Shown here: piece by piece, positions 10,162 through 21,036 of the stretch
Layout of the letters: every line of letters starts with the position of its first letter
How positions within the stretch are numbered: position 1 is the first letter of the stretch
From: Arsenophonus sp052174115
Lineage (GTDB): Bacteria > Pseudomonadota > Gammaproteobacteria > Enterobacterales > Enterobacteriaceae
Reading direction: 5' to 3'
Assembly: GCA_052174115.1 (NCBI GenBank)
Contig: JBQMRX010000001.1
Coordinates: forward strand, 992,001 to 1,056,000
Length of the DNA stretch: 64,000 nt
The notes under the pieces: model-generated
The model's database searches: none
Told to the model about the DNA's origin: nothing
The model's input: the letters and a program-made list of their open reading frames with translations, nothing else
Made by a program: the position numbers and the translations under genes

Positions 10162-11622
10162 TTAATCAAATCGATAATTTGGTGACTCTTTGGTAATCAT
10201 AACATCATGTACATGACTTTCTTGGATACCAGCACCACTAATTCGTACAAATTCAGTTTTATTTCTTAATTCATCAATATTAGCACACCCAGTTAAACCC
10301 ATACAAGAACGAAGCCCACCCATTTGCTGATGAACAACATTTTTCAATAATCCTTTGTAAGCAACCCGTCCTTCTATTCCTTCAGGAACTAACTTATCTA
10401 TAGCATTATCTGTTTGTAAATAACGATCAGAAGAACCTTTTGACATTGCACCTAATGATCCCATCCCGCGATAAGTTTTATAAGAACGCCCTTGAAATAA
10501 AATTGTTTCTCCTGGCGACTCTTCAGTTCCAGCAAACATTGAGCCAACCATAACGCAAGAAGCTCCAGCAGCGAGCGCTTTAGCAATATCACCAGAAAAT
10601 CGAATACCACCATCAGCAATTACTGGTATATTCATACCATTTAGAGCTTCAACTACATCAGCAATAGCAGTAATCTGTGGTATACCAACACCTGTAACAA
10701 TTCGTGTTGTACAGATAGAACCTGGTCCAATACCTACTTTTACCGCACTTGCCCCTGCTTTAGCTAAAGCTTTAGCTCCTTCAGCAGTTGCAACATTACC
10801 ACCAATAATTGGTAAATCAGGATATTTTTCCCTAGTTTCACGAATACGATCTAAAATACCTTGTGAGTGCCCATGAGAAGAATCAATTAATAAAATATCA
10901 ATTCCCGCCGCAACCAATGCTTCAATACGTGATTTATTATTAGATCCAGCTCCAACAGCAGCGCCTACTCGTAAGCGACCTTGTTCATCTTTACATGCAT
11001 TTGGTTTTTGTTCAGCTTTTTGAAAATCTTTTACTGTAATCATACCAAATAAATGAAAATCATCATCAACAACTAATGCCTTTTCAATACGTCTTTCATG
11101 TAATTTTTGCAAAACTATATCACGAGATTCACTTTCTTTAACAGTAACCAAATCAGATTTAACTGTCATAACTGCAGTAACTGGTTGATCTAAATCTGTT
11201 ACAAAACGAATATCACGACCAGTAATAATACCAATTAATTCTTTATTATTAACTACTGGATAACCAGAAAAACCATTGCTTTTAGCCATCTCATAGACTT
11301 CACGAATTGTGGTTTCAGGTTTAACAGTAAGAGGATCAATAACAATGCCACTTTCATATTTTTTAACTCGCCGAACTTCTTTTGCATGATGCTCAACTGA
11401 CATATTTTTATGAATAAAACCAATCCCTCCCTCTTGAGCTAACACAATAGCTAAATTTGATTCAGTTACTGTGTCCATGGCAGCAGAAAGTATAGGAATA
11501 GTTAAACGAATCGTAGCAGTTAATTGAGTTGATAAATCAGCAGTATTAGGTAATACATTTGAATACGCCGGGACTAAGGATACATCATCAAATGTTAACG
11601 CTTCTTTTTTTATACGTAGCAT
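10162..11622 (-). CDS. guaB: IMP dehydrogenase
   Basis: Oxidises IMP to XMP with NAD, the committed step to guanine nucleotides. I place the start at the ATG 11622-11620 because MLRIKKEALTFDDV matches the enterobacterial N-terminus; a TTG two codons upstream is in frame but unnecessary. The resulting 486 aa compares with 488 in E. coli. The TIM-barrel is split by two CBS domains (roughly residues 93-205). The catalytic cysteine is in GPGSICTTRIV, the phosphate-binding segment in IADGGIRFSGD, and the flap contains the EGIEGRVAYKG arginine-tyrosine region. The C-terminus KESPNYRFD is close to the family ending. First gene of the guaBA operon. No PurR-type operator could be recognised upstream. 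Confidence 0.98.
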   Translation of the reverse strand: MLRIKKEALTFDDVSLVPAYSNVLPNTADLSTQLTATIRLTIPILSAAMDTVTESNLAIVLAQEGGIGFIHKNMSVEHHAKEVRRVKKYESGIVIDPLTVKPETTIREVYEMAKSNGFSGYPVVNNKELIGIITGRDIRFVTDLDQPVTAVMTVKSDLVTVKESESRDIVLQKLHERRIEKALVVDDDFHLFGMITVKDFQKAEQKPNACKDEQGRLRVGAAVGAGSNNKSRIEALVAAGIDILLIDSSHGHSQGILDRIRETREKYPDLPIIGGNVATAEGAKALAKAGASAVKVGIGPGSICTTRIVTGVGIPQITAIADVVEALNGMNIPVIADGGIRFSGDIAKALAAGASCVMVGSMFAGTEESPGETILFQGRSYKTYRGMGSLGAMSKGSSDRYLQTDNAIDKLVPEGIEGRVAYKGLLKNVVHQQMGGLRSCMGLTGCANIDELRNKTEFVRISGAGIQESHVHDVMITKESPNYRFD

Positions 11623-12120
11623 AAGCAATATCTCAGCATACAGAGTTCAGAAAAAGATAAAATATTGCGAAAATAATATACATAACAAAATTTATTGATT
11701 CCAGTACTTTTTTAATTAAAGTTTATTTTTTTGAAGATAAAGATACATAAATTTATATAAAATTTAAAATTTAAGTTATTAATAATTAAAATTATAAAAA
11801 ATTATAAAATTTTTTATTTATTTAATAAGTTTTAATTAAATATATTTTTTTATATTTTAATAAATCAATGATTCTTTTTATTTAAAAATATATTTTATAT
11901 AATGTTATAATATTATTTTATGCTTATTTTTCATTTTTTATGATTCAAATAAAATAAATAGAGTTTAATTGATATTATTTTATTAATATTCACATATATA
12001 TAGAATAAATATTCTATAAAAATATTTTTAATAAAATCCATGATATTAATTTTTATTTTATTTCTAGTTAAGTATAACTCTGTGACTTTTTATAAGTCTA
12101 CTATTTATTTTTTATCACTT

Positions 12121-12144
12121 AATATAAATGATATCATTTATATT
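12121..12144. repeat. Perfect 24-bp palindrome
   Basis: The sequence reads the same on both strands, with gatatc at the centre. It is self-complementary without a loop, more like a dimer-binding site or a chance palindrome than a terminator. Confidence 0.6.
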
Positions 12145-12423
12145 TTATTTAAAATAAATCTAATTGATATATAAAATATTATATTATAATTTTTTGTTTT
12201 TTAATAATGTTTATCTTTTTTATATTAACTATAAATTTAATAATTTAATAATAGAGTTATAATTTTAATTTTTTTTTATCTATCATGTTTTATAAATTAT
12301 TAATGATTAAAAAATATATTAAATATTAACATAATAAATTAATATTTTTTAATAGGATGGTTAAAAAATAAATGATTGTTTAATGAAATAAATATGATAA
12401 TTACTGATTTTTATAAATTTTTT

Positions 12424-12486
12424 AAATAAATAAATTTTTTAGATAAATAAATTTTTATTTAGTTAAAAATTTTATTTAGTTAAAAC
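12424..12486. repeat. Two adjacent duplications with 17-bp period
   Basis: A 14-bp string (ataaataaattttt) recurs at a 17-bp offset (12426 and 12443). Immediately after it a 16-bp string (ttttatttagttaaaa) recurs at the same 17-bp offset (12453 and 12470). This suggests two slippage duplications of about one and a half helical turns. Confidence 0.6.
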
Positions 12487-12999
12487 TAAACATTATTTTA
12501 TTTCATAAAAAACTTTATAAAAATATATAAAATACAATAAACTTTTGTAATTTTTATTTTATTTTTGATAGATTTTATATAATTATTCAGCTCTTGATAT
12601 TTTATATTTTTTTGATTTATTTATTTGTTATAAATGTACGATAATTATTATCTATAAATTTATATTTTTTATAAATAAATGCTCAATATAAATTATATTT
12701 ATATAATGAATTAAAGTTGATATAGTGTATTTAATGTACTTAATTAAGTAATAGTAAAATTTTTATTAATAAATTTAATAAATAAAAGAGTATATTTTTT
12801 ATAAAAATTAAAAAAATTTATTTTTTATTAAACTTTACTATTAATTACTAAGTATTTTACTTTTATTCATATTTTTACTAATTAAATTCTTTCATAATTT
12901 ATAAAAAATTCATAGTTTAATAAATATATTTTGTATTCAGTAACAGTGTAAATATTGATTAAAATAATTAAAATTAATTTAAATTATTTTAAATTCTTT

Positions 13000-13038
13000 T
13001 TTTATTTTTAATATTAATAATTAATATTAAAAATAAAA
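13000..13038. terminator. 18-bp AT-only stem-loop after dapE
   Basis: Arms 13000-13017 and 13021-13038 are perfectly complementary around a 3-nt spacer, about 115 bp past the dapE stop. No T-run follows on the minus strand, so the role as dapE terminator is uncertain. Confidence 0.35.
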
Positions 13039-13153
13039 TCTTTAATTATCTTAAAGGTATTAATTGATTATATATTAAAAATTTTCAAAATTTATAAAGA
13101 AAATAGTCAATTTTTCTTACTAAAATTAATAATAATTAATTTAAATATTATTA

Positions 13154-14284
13154 TCATAATAATATTTTTTTCATAATTTCTTGATAAATAAGGTATAATT
13201 TATTAAGATCAGCAATACTAACACATTCATTTGGTTTATGAATAGTTTTATTTAAAGGACCTAATTCAATAATTTGTGCACCCATTTTAGCAATAAAACG
13301 ACCATCAGATATTCCGCCATCTGTTGATAACTGAGGTCGATAGTAACAATATTTCTCTATAACATCACTAACAATATTAAGTAATTTACCTTTTTTAGTT
13401 AAAAACGGATAACCAAATAATGACCACTTAATTTTATAGTTAAGTTGATGTTTTTTTAATATTTTCTCAACTTTCTGGCGAATTTGTTGATCGGTAAATT
13501 CATTGTTAAAACGAAAATTAAATTGTATAATTAATTCACCAGGAATAATATTATTAATATTATTATCTGAATTAACGTTAAAAATTTGCATACTTGTTGG
13601 AGAAAAAAAAACATTACCAATATCCCATTTTTTACTAATTAATTCACTTAAAAATGGTAATGAATTATGTATCGGGTTATTAGCTAAATACGGATAAGCA
13701 ATATGTCCTTGAACCCCATAAATTATAACTTTAGCTGTTAATGAACCTCGACGACCATTTTTAATAATATCACCAAGTTTAATTTGACTAGATGGTTCAC
13801 CTATTATACAATAATCAATTTGTTCGTTACGTGCTATTAATTTATTAACAACTTTTGCAGTTCCATTAATAGCTTTAGCTTCTTCATCAGAGGTAATCAG
13901 AAAAGCTAATCGACCGGTATGGTCAGGAAAGTTGCTAATAAATTTTTCAGCAGCTATAATCATTGCAGCAAGAGAACCTTTCATATCAGCAGCTCCTCGG
14001 CCATAAAGGAATTCATTATTTAATATTGGAGTAAAAGGTGGGTAATGCCAATTTTTAACTGTCCCGGCAGGGACAACATCTGTATGTCCAGCAAAAGCTA
14101 ATGTTTTACCTTGTTTTCCATGAAGTGCCCATAAATTTGTGGTATTGTTAAATAACATAACTTCAATTGAAAAATTAAGTTTTTTTAATCTATTAATTAA
14201 AATAATTTGACAACCATGATCATTGGGACTAATAGAAGGCTGTTGAATTAGTTGTTTTGTAAGTTTAATAACAGGACAAATCAT
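13154..14284 (-). CDS. dapE: Succinyl-diaminopimelate desuccinylase
   Basis: Zinc metallohydrolase (M20 family) that removes succinate from N-succinyl-LL-diaminopimelate in the pathway to meso-DAP and lysine. The length is 376 aa against 375 in E. coli. Metal and catalytic residues are visible in order: GHTDVVPAG, GRGAADMKGS, TSDEEA (general base Glu), IIGEPSS, and the C-terminal IHKPNECV histidine. The dimerisation domain (about residues 180-290) is present, with the GRRGSL start, but is more diverged. The gene stands alone, with gaps of 1.5 and 1.7 kb on either side, so it must have its own promoter. Its retention means the cell still makes meso-DAP, for peptidoglycan, lysine, or both. Confidence 0.96.
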   Translation of the reverse strand: MICPVIKLTKQLIQQPSISPNDHGCQIILINRLKKLNFSIEVMLFNNTTNLWALHGKQGKTLAFAGHTDVVPAGTVKNWHYPPFTPILNNEFLYGRGAADMKGSLAAMIIAAEKFISNFPDHTGRLAFLITSDEEAKAINGTAKVVNKLIARNEQIDYCIIGEPSSQIKLGDIIKNGRRGSLTAKVIIYGVQGHIAYPYLANNPIHNSLPFLSELISKKWDIGNVFFSPTSMQIFNVNSDNNINNIIPGELIIQFNFRFNNEFTDQQIRQKVEKILKKHQLNYKIKWSLFGYPFLTKKGKLLNIVSDVIEKYCYYRPQLSTDGGISDGRFIAKMGAQIIELGPLNKTIHKPNECVSIADLNKLYLIYQEIMKKILL

Positions 14285-16038
14285 AGTTGATCTCTGTGAT
14301 TTATAAATTATTAATATTTTTTCTATTAAAATTAATTGTATAATAGTTAATTTATAGTTATTAACAATAAATATTTTTAATAATTATTTAATATTTTATT
14401 TTTAATTTTTTAATTTTTAAGTTTTTTATTTTTTTTAATAAAATACTAAATATTATTTAATTTTACAATTATTAGTTTTATACAAAAGATTTAGTAACTA
14501 TTTTATATAAAAATTAATTTTATAAATTATAATCAATTAATGTTAATTAATAGTATTTTGATAATTTTATGTAATATTGATTAGTTTATTTTTAATTTTA
14601 TAATTGATATTTACTATTTTTTAATAAAAAAACAGTACTTAAAGTTCTATAGTTAATATTTAAAAAATAAGTATTTATTTTTTAAATATTAACTATAGAA
14701 AATATAATAATAATTGAATTTACATATTAATTAACTGAAAACTAATAATTTTTCTATTATTTAACTATTATTTTAATTAATCTTAAAATGAAAGATATAG
14801 ATATTTGTATATTTTCTTAAATAATAAAATTAAATATTAATAGTATTATCTTATTTAAAAATAAACTCATGATGTATAAATAAATATTAATTTTTATTTT
14901 ATAAAATATGAATTATTTTATTTTTATAAAATTAATTATTATTTGATATTAAAAAACATTAAGAGTATTTAAAAATTTTTATAGCTAAATAAGTTATTTA
15001 ATATTTTAATTATTTTTTAAAATTAAATTAAATTGTAATATATAAATCGTAAAATAAAAAATAAAAATAATTATAATTATAATTATTAAGAAATAGTTAT
15101 AGTTTAATTTTTTTATCGATATAAATTAAACAATATTAAAAACAAGTTATTATAAAGACTATAAATTATAAATTAAAAATAATTTAATAAATAACATTTA
15201 TTATTTAAAGTTAAAATTCTAATATCTTTCTTTTAATTTTATTAAATAATCAATAAATTAAATAAAATCTCTTATTTATCCTAGAATAATAATATTAACA
15301 TAAAATTTATAATTTAAGTAACATTATATAATTATTATTTTAAATTTATATTAATAGTTTTTTATAAAAATAAAACTAAATTATTTTTTGATTTAGTAAA
15401 AATAATATAATTCATTATAATCATGATTTAGTGTAATGTTATTAATAATATTAACAATTTGAATTATTTAATAAATTTTAAAATATATCAACATTGCATA
15501 AAATAAATTTAATTTATTTATATTAAATATTTTTATGAAAAATATTATAAAATAATAATATATTTTTATATTTTAAGTTAATTATTTATTATATATATTA
15601 TTATTTAACTGATTGTAAATGAAAGATAGAATAAAAATATAAATACTTTAAAAATTTTTAATTTCTTTATTCTAAAAAATTTTTATAAAATAATATAAAA
15701 TATTAAAATTAATAATTAATCCTAGTTCACAAAATATAATATTTGAATAATATTATTTGATAATTAATGGATTATGTATTCTATAAATATAAAATATAAA
15801 ACTTATTAATTAAATAATATTTTAATTTTAAGTTTATATATATACTTAATAATTTATAATTAAATCTATAATGATTTAATTATATTTTTAGTTAAAATAA
15901 ATGATAATTAAAAATTTTATTTTTCATATAATTTTTTTAATCACTTTATGTTAAATAAAATATTCTGAATATTAATAATAATATTATATTGTATTAATAA
16001 GTAATATTCTATAGTTTAAAATAAAAAATAATTATCTT
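14285..16038. other. Non-coding gap between dapE and lysO
   Basis: No recognisable coding remnant on either strand. It contains the longest perfect non-palindromic hairpin in the window, at 14645-14700, and otherwise only AT-rich low-complexity sequence. Confidence 0.7.
14645..14700. repeat. Perfect 26-bp inverted repeat, 4-nt spacer
   Basis: Arms 14645-14670 and 14675-14700 are exactly complementary around gtat. It lies 360 bp upstream of the dapE start and 1.3 kb past the lysO stop, so it is not adjacent to any living gene. It may be a fossil terminator of a lost gene, a structured RNA, or a cruciform-forming site. Confidence 0.85.
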
Positions 16039-16938
16039 TTAACTAAATAAAATAATTAATAATGGAGTTAATAAACTTAATACAAAACCGTGTATAATGG
16101 CAGAAGGTATAATAGAAACTCCTCCACTTTTTTGTAATATAGCTAACGCAAAATCCATTGATGTTGAACCACAGATCCCCAATGCAGTAGATCGAAATTG
16201 ATTGATAATGATAGGGGTAAGCATGATAGCTAATAATTCACGTATTAAATCATTAAAGAAAGCAGTAGTACCAATAACTGGTCCATAAATATCTGTAAGT
16301 ACTATACTTGTAAGGGAATACCAACCATAACCAGCTGCAATTGATAATCCTATTTTTATAGGTAAATCTAATAAAAATGAAGCCAAAATGCCACCAAGTA
16401 GAGCACTTATAGCAACAATTATTGCAATTATAGCTCCTCTAAAATTAATTAAAATTTGTTGAAGATGAATTCCACTATTACGAAGATGACAACCAATTAA
16501 TAACAATAAAAAAATAAGTATAATTTCAGTGCTATTTTTTGAATAGGATAAAAATTGCCATTTTGTTAGTCCCAATAAAAAACCTAATATTAACATTCCA
16601 AAAAGTGGTAGTAAACTTAAAATCATTTTTAATTGAGATAATGGATTATTTGTTTTATATTTTTTGATTTTCCATGGAAAAAATTTATCTAATAACAGTA
16701 AAGCAATAAGATTTGCACTAAAAATACAGAGAAAAAAAACAATTGTATAAATAAAAATTGAAGTAAGATGAACGCTAATATTATCCAATAATGCTAATGT
16801 AATTCCCATTAAAAATAAAATAATATAAACAATAATATTTAATAAATAATTAATAATTATTAAAATTTTTTTATTTTTAAAGTAAAATAAATAACCAAAT
16901 ATTAATGGTAAAAGAATGGTAAATAATTTTAAATACAT
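16039..16938 (-). CDS. lysO: Lysine exporter LysO (YbjE)
   Basis: A 299-residue inner-membrane protein matching E. coli LysO/YbjE (299 aa), which exports L-lysine. Conserved blocks include the N-terminal ILPLIFGYLF helix, YIILFLMGITLALLDN, the LLLLIGCHLRNSGI helix, AAGYGWYSLTSIVL, GPVIGTTAFFNDLIRE and STALGICGSTSMDF with the C-terminal IIPSAIIHGFVLSLL. About eight hydrophobic segments are apparent. The ATG follows a good Shine-Dalgarno (aaggatgaact) on the minus strand. In E. coli it is controlled by ArgP; no ArgP site can be recognised here. The gene is solitary. An intact lysine exporter beside an intact dapE in a reduced genome suggests lysine efflux matters, perhaps for the host, but that is inference. 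Confidence 0.93.
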   Translation of the reverse strand: MYLKLFTILLPLIFGYLFYFKNKKILIIINYLLNIIVYIILFLMGITLALLDNISVHLTSIFIYTIVFFLCIFSANLIALLLLDKFFPWKIKKYKTNNPLSQLKMILSLLPLFGMLILGFLLGLTKWQFLSYSKNSTEIILIFLLLLIGCHLRNSGIHLQQILINFRGAIIAIIVAISALLGGILASFLLDLPIKIGLSIAAGYGWYSLTSIVLTDIYGPVIGTTAFFNDLIRELLAIMLTPIIINQFRSTALGICGSTSMDFALAILQKSGGVSIIPSAIIHGFVLSLLTPLLIILFS

Positions 16939-19900
16939 AGTTCATCCTTATTACAAGTAATGCTTTTATAATAATGATTTTATATAAATAATATAAAAAT
17001 AGATAAAATAAAAAATTTTTTTTAGATTAAAAGAATATAAAATTACAAAATAATATTTAAACGTAATTTATTTCTTAATAAGATTGGATAGTTTATTGAT
17101 TGTTATTTATATAAATAAAATAATCATATATTTATAAAAATAAATTTTTTTGTTTTTATAAAATTAATTATGTTTCCTTAAAAATGATTATAATATCATG
17201 TTAATTATTGAAATTCTTTGATGACTTAAGTTTATTTGAAATAATATAAATAAATATATTTAATAAATTATTAATTTATATTTTATTTTTAATATTTAAA
17301 AATACTTTATTTTATAATATAAATAATTAATTTTTATAAATTTTACAATTTAAAGTTAATCTTTAACTACTGCATTATGTTAATTATCATGTTAATGATT
17401 ACTGAAGATTCAAAGATTTCTTTATATTTTATTATATTTTTAATTGTTTGATAATTATTAAATTTTTTAAACATTTTGTTTTAAGAAAAAAATTTAAAAA
17501 AATACTTTAGGAAATGTTTTAATATTTTAAAATTGATTCATTAAATTTTCTTTAGTAATTATAAGATTAATATTAGCTTATTTTTTTATAGACATCTGCA
17601 AATATTTGTAAAAAAGAAAATTTAATATACAAGATATATTAAATTACTAATGTATAAGTTTTTATATTAATATTTCTGTAAAATTGTGTATATTTTATTT
17701 TTAAACTAATATATTATTAAATATAGAATTTTATTAAAATGAAAGTATTCCTAAATAATAATGAATAATTATTTATTATTATTTAAGAAGTTATTCTTTT
17801 TTTTTATTATCTCTTTTAAAGATAAATATTAAAATATTTTAAATTAAAGAGTACAAAAAAATAAAATTTAATATTTTTATTAAAATTAGTAATTATTTTA
17901 TTTTGAAAACATTTAAAATTAATATAATGACTAAAAATTATTTTACTTAGATATAATAAAAGTTAATCATTAGAATCATCATATAAATAAATTCTAGATT
18001 AATTAATATAAATGTACTATTAATTATTTTTCTTTAGATAAATAAAAATAATATATTTGGTATTAATAATTAACAAATATTATAAGAAATAGAATAAATG
18101 TAAAGTATGAAAATTTTTAATTAATATAACTTATAAAATACTTTTTAGTTTTATTTATAGTAAATATTTTATTTTTATAAAAATAAAAATTAATAATAAG
18201 AATTATTAAAATTTTTTATTATTTTTATAATTTTAACTTAATATTATTACTTAAATAATTTTAGATGTAAATAAAAATCTTTATCATAAAATTCTATGTT
18301 GTTATTAATATAGATTATATAATATAATATCATAAATTTTATAAATAATAAAAAAAACTTATATTTCCTTTATTTTTTTCTTATTTCGATAAATGAATGA
18401 TTAATTATTTATTTTTATATTTTAATTATTCCTTAATATTGAATTTTATTGTATTTGTTTAATAATTAAAGTAATTTAATTATTAAATTTTTTAACTCAT
18501 ATTTAGAATAGAATTTTAAATATAATTAATAGTATAACTTTAAATCATAATTAAAAAATTAAATTTCAATTCATCTAAATAAAAATAAAATATTAATATC
18601 TTAAGAGTAATAAATATAAATTGAAATATAAATATTATTATTATTGCTTTTATTTAAAAAAATTAATACTTTAACTTTAATAAATAAAATATTCACTGAT
18701 AGTATTAACTTTAAGACTAAAAACAAATTATATTTTTATTATTTTAATAATATTTAAATTATTTATTATTATTAAATAAATTAATCCACGTTAAAATAGA
18801 TAATTAAATTTTTTAAATTTTATTTTATATTAGTTAAATTTTAATTATTCTCTTACCAGTTAAATTTTAAAAATGAAATTAAAATAAAATTTTTATTAAA
18901 TAAAATCAGCAAAAATTGTCATTATAGAGTTAATTATAATCATAAGTATTATATAAAAATCTTTTTGATAAAATAATATTATTAATTGAATATAATTATT
19001 TTTTTAAAATAACTTGATAATAATTACTTTAATAATAAAATTAAAACTATTTATGTTTATTATATAGATATATAAAATATACTTTTTTATTAAATAGCAA
19101 TTTAAATTTAATTAAAAATATAATTTTTTATTATTATTTTAGAAACTCTAGTGAATTTATTTTTAATATATATGAATCTATAAAAATTTAGTAAAAATTA
19201 AAAAAACAATAATATTGTTATTATCTTAATATATAAATAAAAAGTTTTGAATTACTGAAGATTATTTTTTTAAAAAAAAATAAATAATCATATGAAATAT
19301 CTACTTATTTTTTTAAAATGATGAATAATATATTTATAATTATGTAAATTTTAAGATTAAAGAAAGAATTTCTTTTTTTAAAAGATTTTATTAAAATTAT
19401 TCATCGTTTAATTTTATTTATTAATTTTATTAAAAATAAAAATATATCTTTAAAAATATTTTTTTTAATAAAAATAATAAATAGCTTTAATCCATGTTAT
19501 TTTTAAAATTATTAATTATTAAAAAGTCTGATATTTGAAACTATAATTTATTTAAGTTATTTTTATTTATTAAAATTTAATTAATTTTTTTAGATTTAAA
19601 AATAATTTAATTTTTTAAAATATTTTATAAAAATAATTTTTAAAAAAGTAAATTTGAAAATTTATATTCTTATTTTTATTTAATAATTAATTATAAAATA
19701 ATATTTTAAATAACATACATAAAATTATTTTTAAATTAAAACTATTTAATTATATTTAAATTTAGTTTAATTAAATAAAATAATTTAAGTATTAGCATAT
19801 AATTTTATTTACTTCTAAGCTATTAGATAATTTTTTAGAAAAATTATTAAAAATATTATTTTTAATTTAATAAATATAAAAAGTTTTATAAAATTTTTTT

Positions 19901-19986
19901 AAAATTACTTTATTTTATATTAAAAATATCTACTTTAAATATTTAATATAAAATTATTATAATAAAAATTTAATGAGGATTTTATT
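16939..19986. other. Three-kilobase non-coding desert between lysO and ybjG
   Basis: No frame with recognisable protein similarity on either strand. The DNA is AT-rich and low in complexity, with many short chance stems but none as long as those elsewhere in the window. The divergent promoters of lysO and ybjG should lie at its ends. Confidence 0.7.
19975..19979 (+). promoter_or_regulatory. Ribosome binding site fixing the ybjG TTG start
   Basis: The gagga motif has a 7-bp gap to the TTG. No ATG in frame nearby would give a better match to the family N-terminus. Confidence 0.6.
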
Positions 19987-20598
19987 TTGTTAACCGACAT
20001 TAATTTAAGTTTATTTAATCTTATTAATACTAAATTAATTACATCCATTAATATATTAACATTATTATTTTTTTTAGCTAAACATCTTATTCTTATATTT
20101 CCATTAATTAGCATTTTCTACTGGTTTTATGGATCATCTAAAAATTTAATTTATCAAAGAGTGTTTATTTTTAAAACTGTTCTTGCTCTTATTATAGGAA
20201 TGGTTATTTCTTATTTTATTGGAATAATTTTTCCACAAGAGCGACCTTTTATATCAAGTAAGATAGGTCGATATTTTTTTTCTCATGCTCCGACAGCATC
20301 ATTTCCAAGTAATCATGCTACTGTTTCTTTTGTTTTTTCTTTTGGTTTTTTATTTTGGTTAAGAGCTTGGATTGGATTATTGTTATTTATACCATCTTTA
20401 ATAATTTCATTAGCAAGAATTTTTCTCGGGATACATTGGCCTTTAGATATAGTAGGTGCATTCTTAGTTGCTATTATAGCTTGTGGATTTAGTCAAATAA
20501 TTTGGAAAATTGGTGCCAATAAATTACTAACATACATTATAAAAACTTATCAAATTTTATTTAATTCTTTAATTAAAAAAGGTTGGATAAAAAAATAA
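19987..20598 (+). CDS. ybjG: Undecaprenyl-diphosphatase, PAP2 family (YbjG type)
   Basis: A 203-residue membrane phosphatase of the PAP2 superfamily that dephosphorylates undecaprenyl diphosphate, recycling the carrier lipid for peptidoglycan and O-antigen synthesis. The three phosphatase signatures are present: PQERPF near residue 81, PSNHAT near 104, and a C-terminal SLARIFLGIHWPLDIVGA with the catalytic histidine. Match to E. coli YbjG (198 aa) extends from NLSLFNLIN to the terminal KKGWIKK. The start is TTG. It is supported by a gagga Shine-Dalgarno at 19975-19979, 7 bp upstream, and by the homologue's N-terminus. The gene is isolated by 3 kb on the left and 440 bp on the right. Confidence 0.9.
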   Translation: MLTDINLSLFNLINTKLITSINILTLLFFLAKHLILIFPLISIFYWFYGSSKNLIYQRVFIFKTVLALIIGMVISYFIGIIFPQERPFISSKIGRYFFSHAPTASFPSNHATVSFVFSFGFLFWLRAWIGLLLFIPSLIISLARIFLGIHWPLDIVGAFLVAIIACGFSQIIWKIGANKLLTYIIKTYQILFNSLIKKGWIKK

Positions 20599-21036
20599 AT
20601 TTATAAAATAATTTAAGTGATTTAAAAAATTAATTTTTAATATAAAAATAAAATAATATTTTTTATTTAAATTAAATTAATATTTATTAAAAAAAAATTA
20701 TTTAATAAATATTAGTAATTAAAATTATTAAAATTATTAATTATTTATTTATATTTTTATAAAAATTAATAAAAATATTATTTTTTATTTTAAAAATAAT
20801 TAAAATTAAGTTATAAACCTAATTTGATAATAAAACTAAACTATAATATATTCTTATATAAAAGTTAGTTTTAATAAAAAATTTTAATTGTTTTATTTAT
20901 ATAAATTTTAACTATATATTTTAATTATATAAACAAAAATATTCTATAAAAATATCTTTAATCATAATTAAATTGATTATTTTATACATTAAATATTTAT
21001 TATTTTATTTTTTTGTTTTATTTCTTGGAAACTATA
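20599..21036. other. Non-coding gap between ybjG and sdaC
   Basis: About 440 bp of very AT-rich DNA. I see no gene, clear terminator or strong promoter in it. Confidence 0.6.

Larger units (their letters stand above)
11629..13153. other. Non-coding gap between guaB and dapE
   Basis: No recognisable gene in about 1.5 kb. It holds a perfect 24-bp palindrome at 12121-12144, adjacent 17-bp-period duplications at 12424-12486, and an 18-bp inverted repeat at 13000-13038 downstream of dapE. The guaB promoter must lie at its left end but I cannot place it. Confidence 0.65.

Noticed and set aside
21013..21036. TTG start for sdaC at 21013
   Set aside because: It would add eight residues not found in the family; the ATG at 21037 matches the homologous N-terminus.
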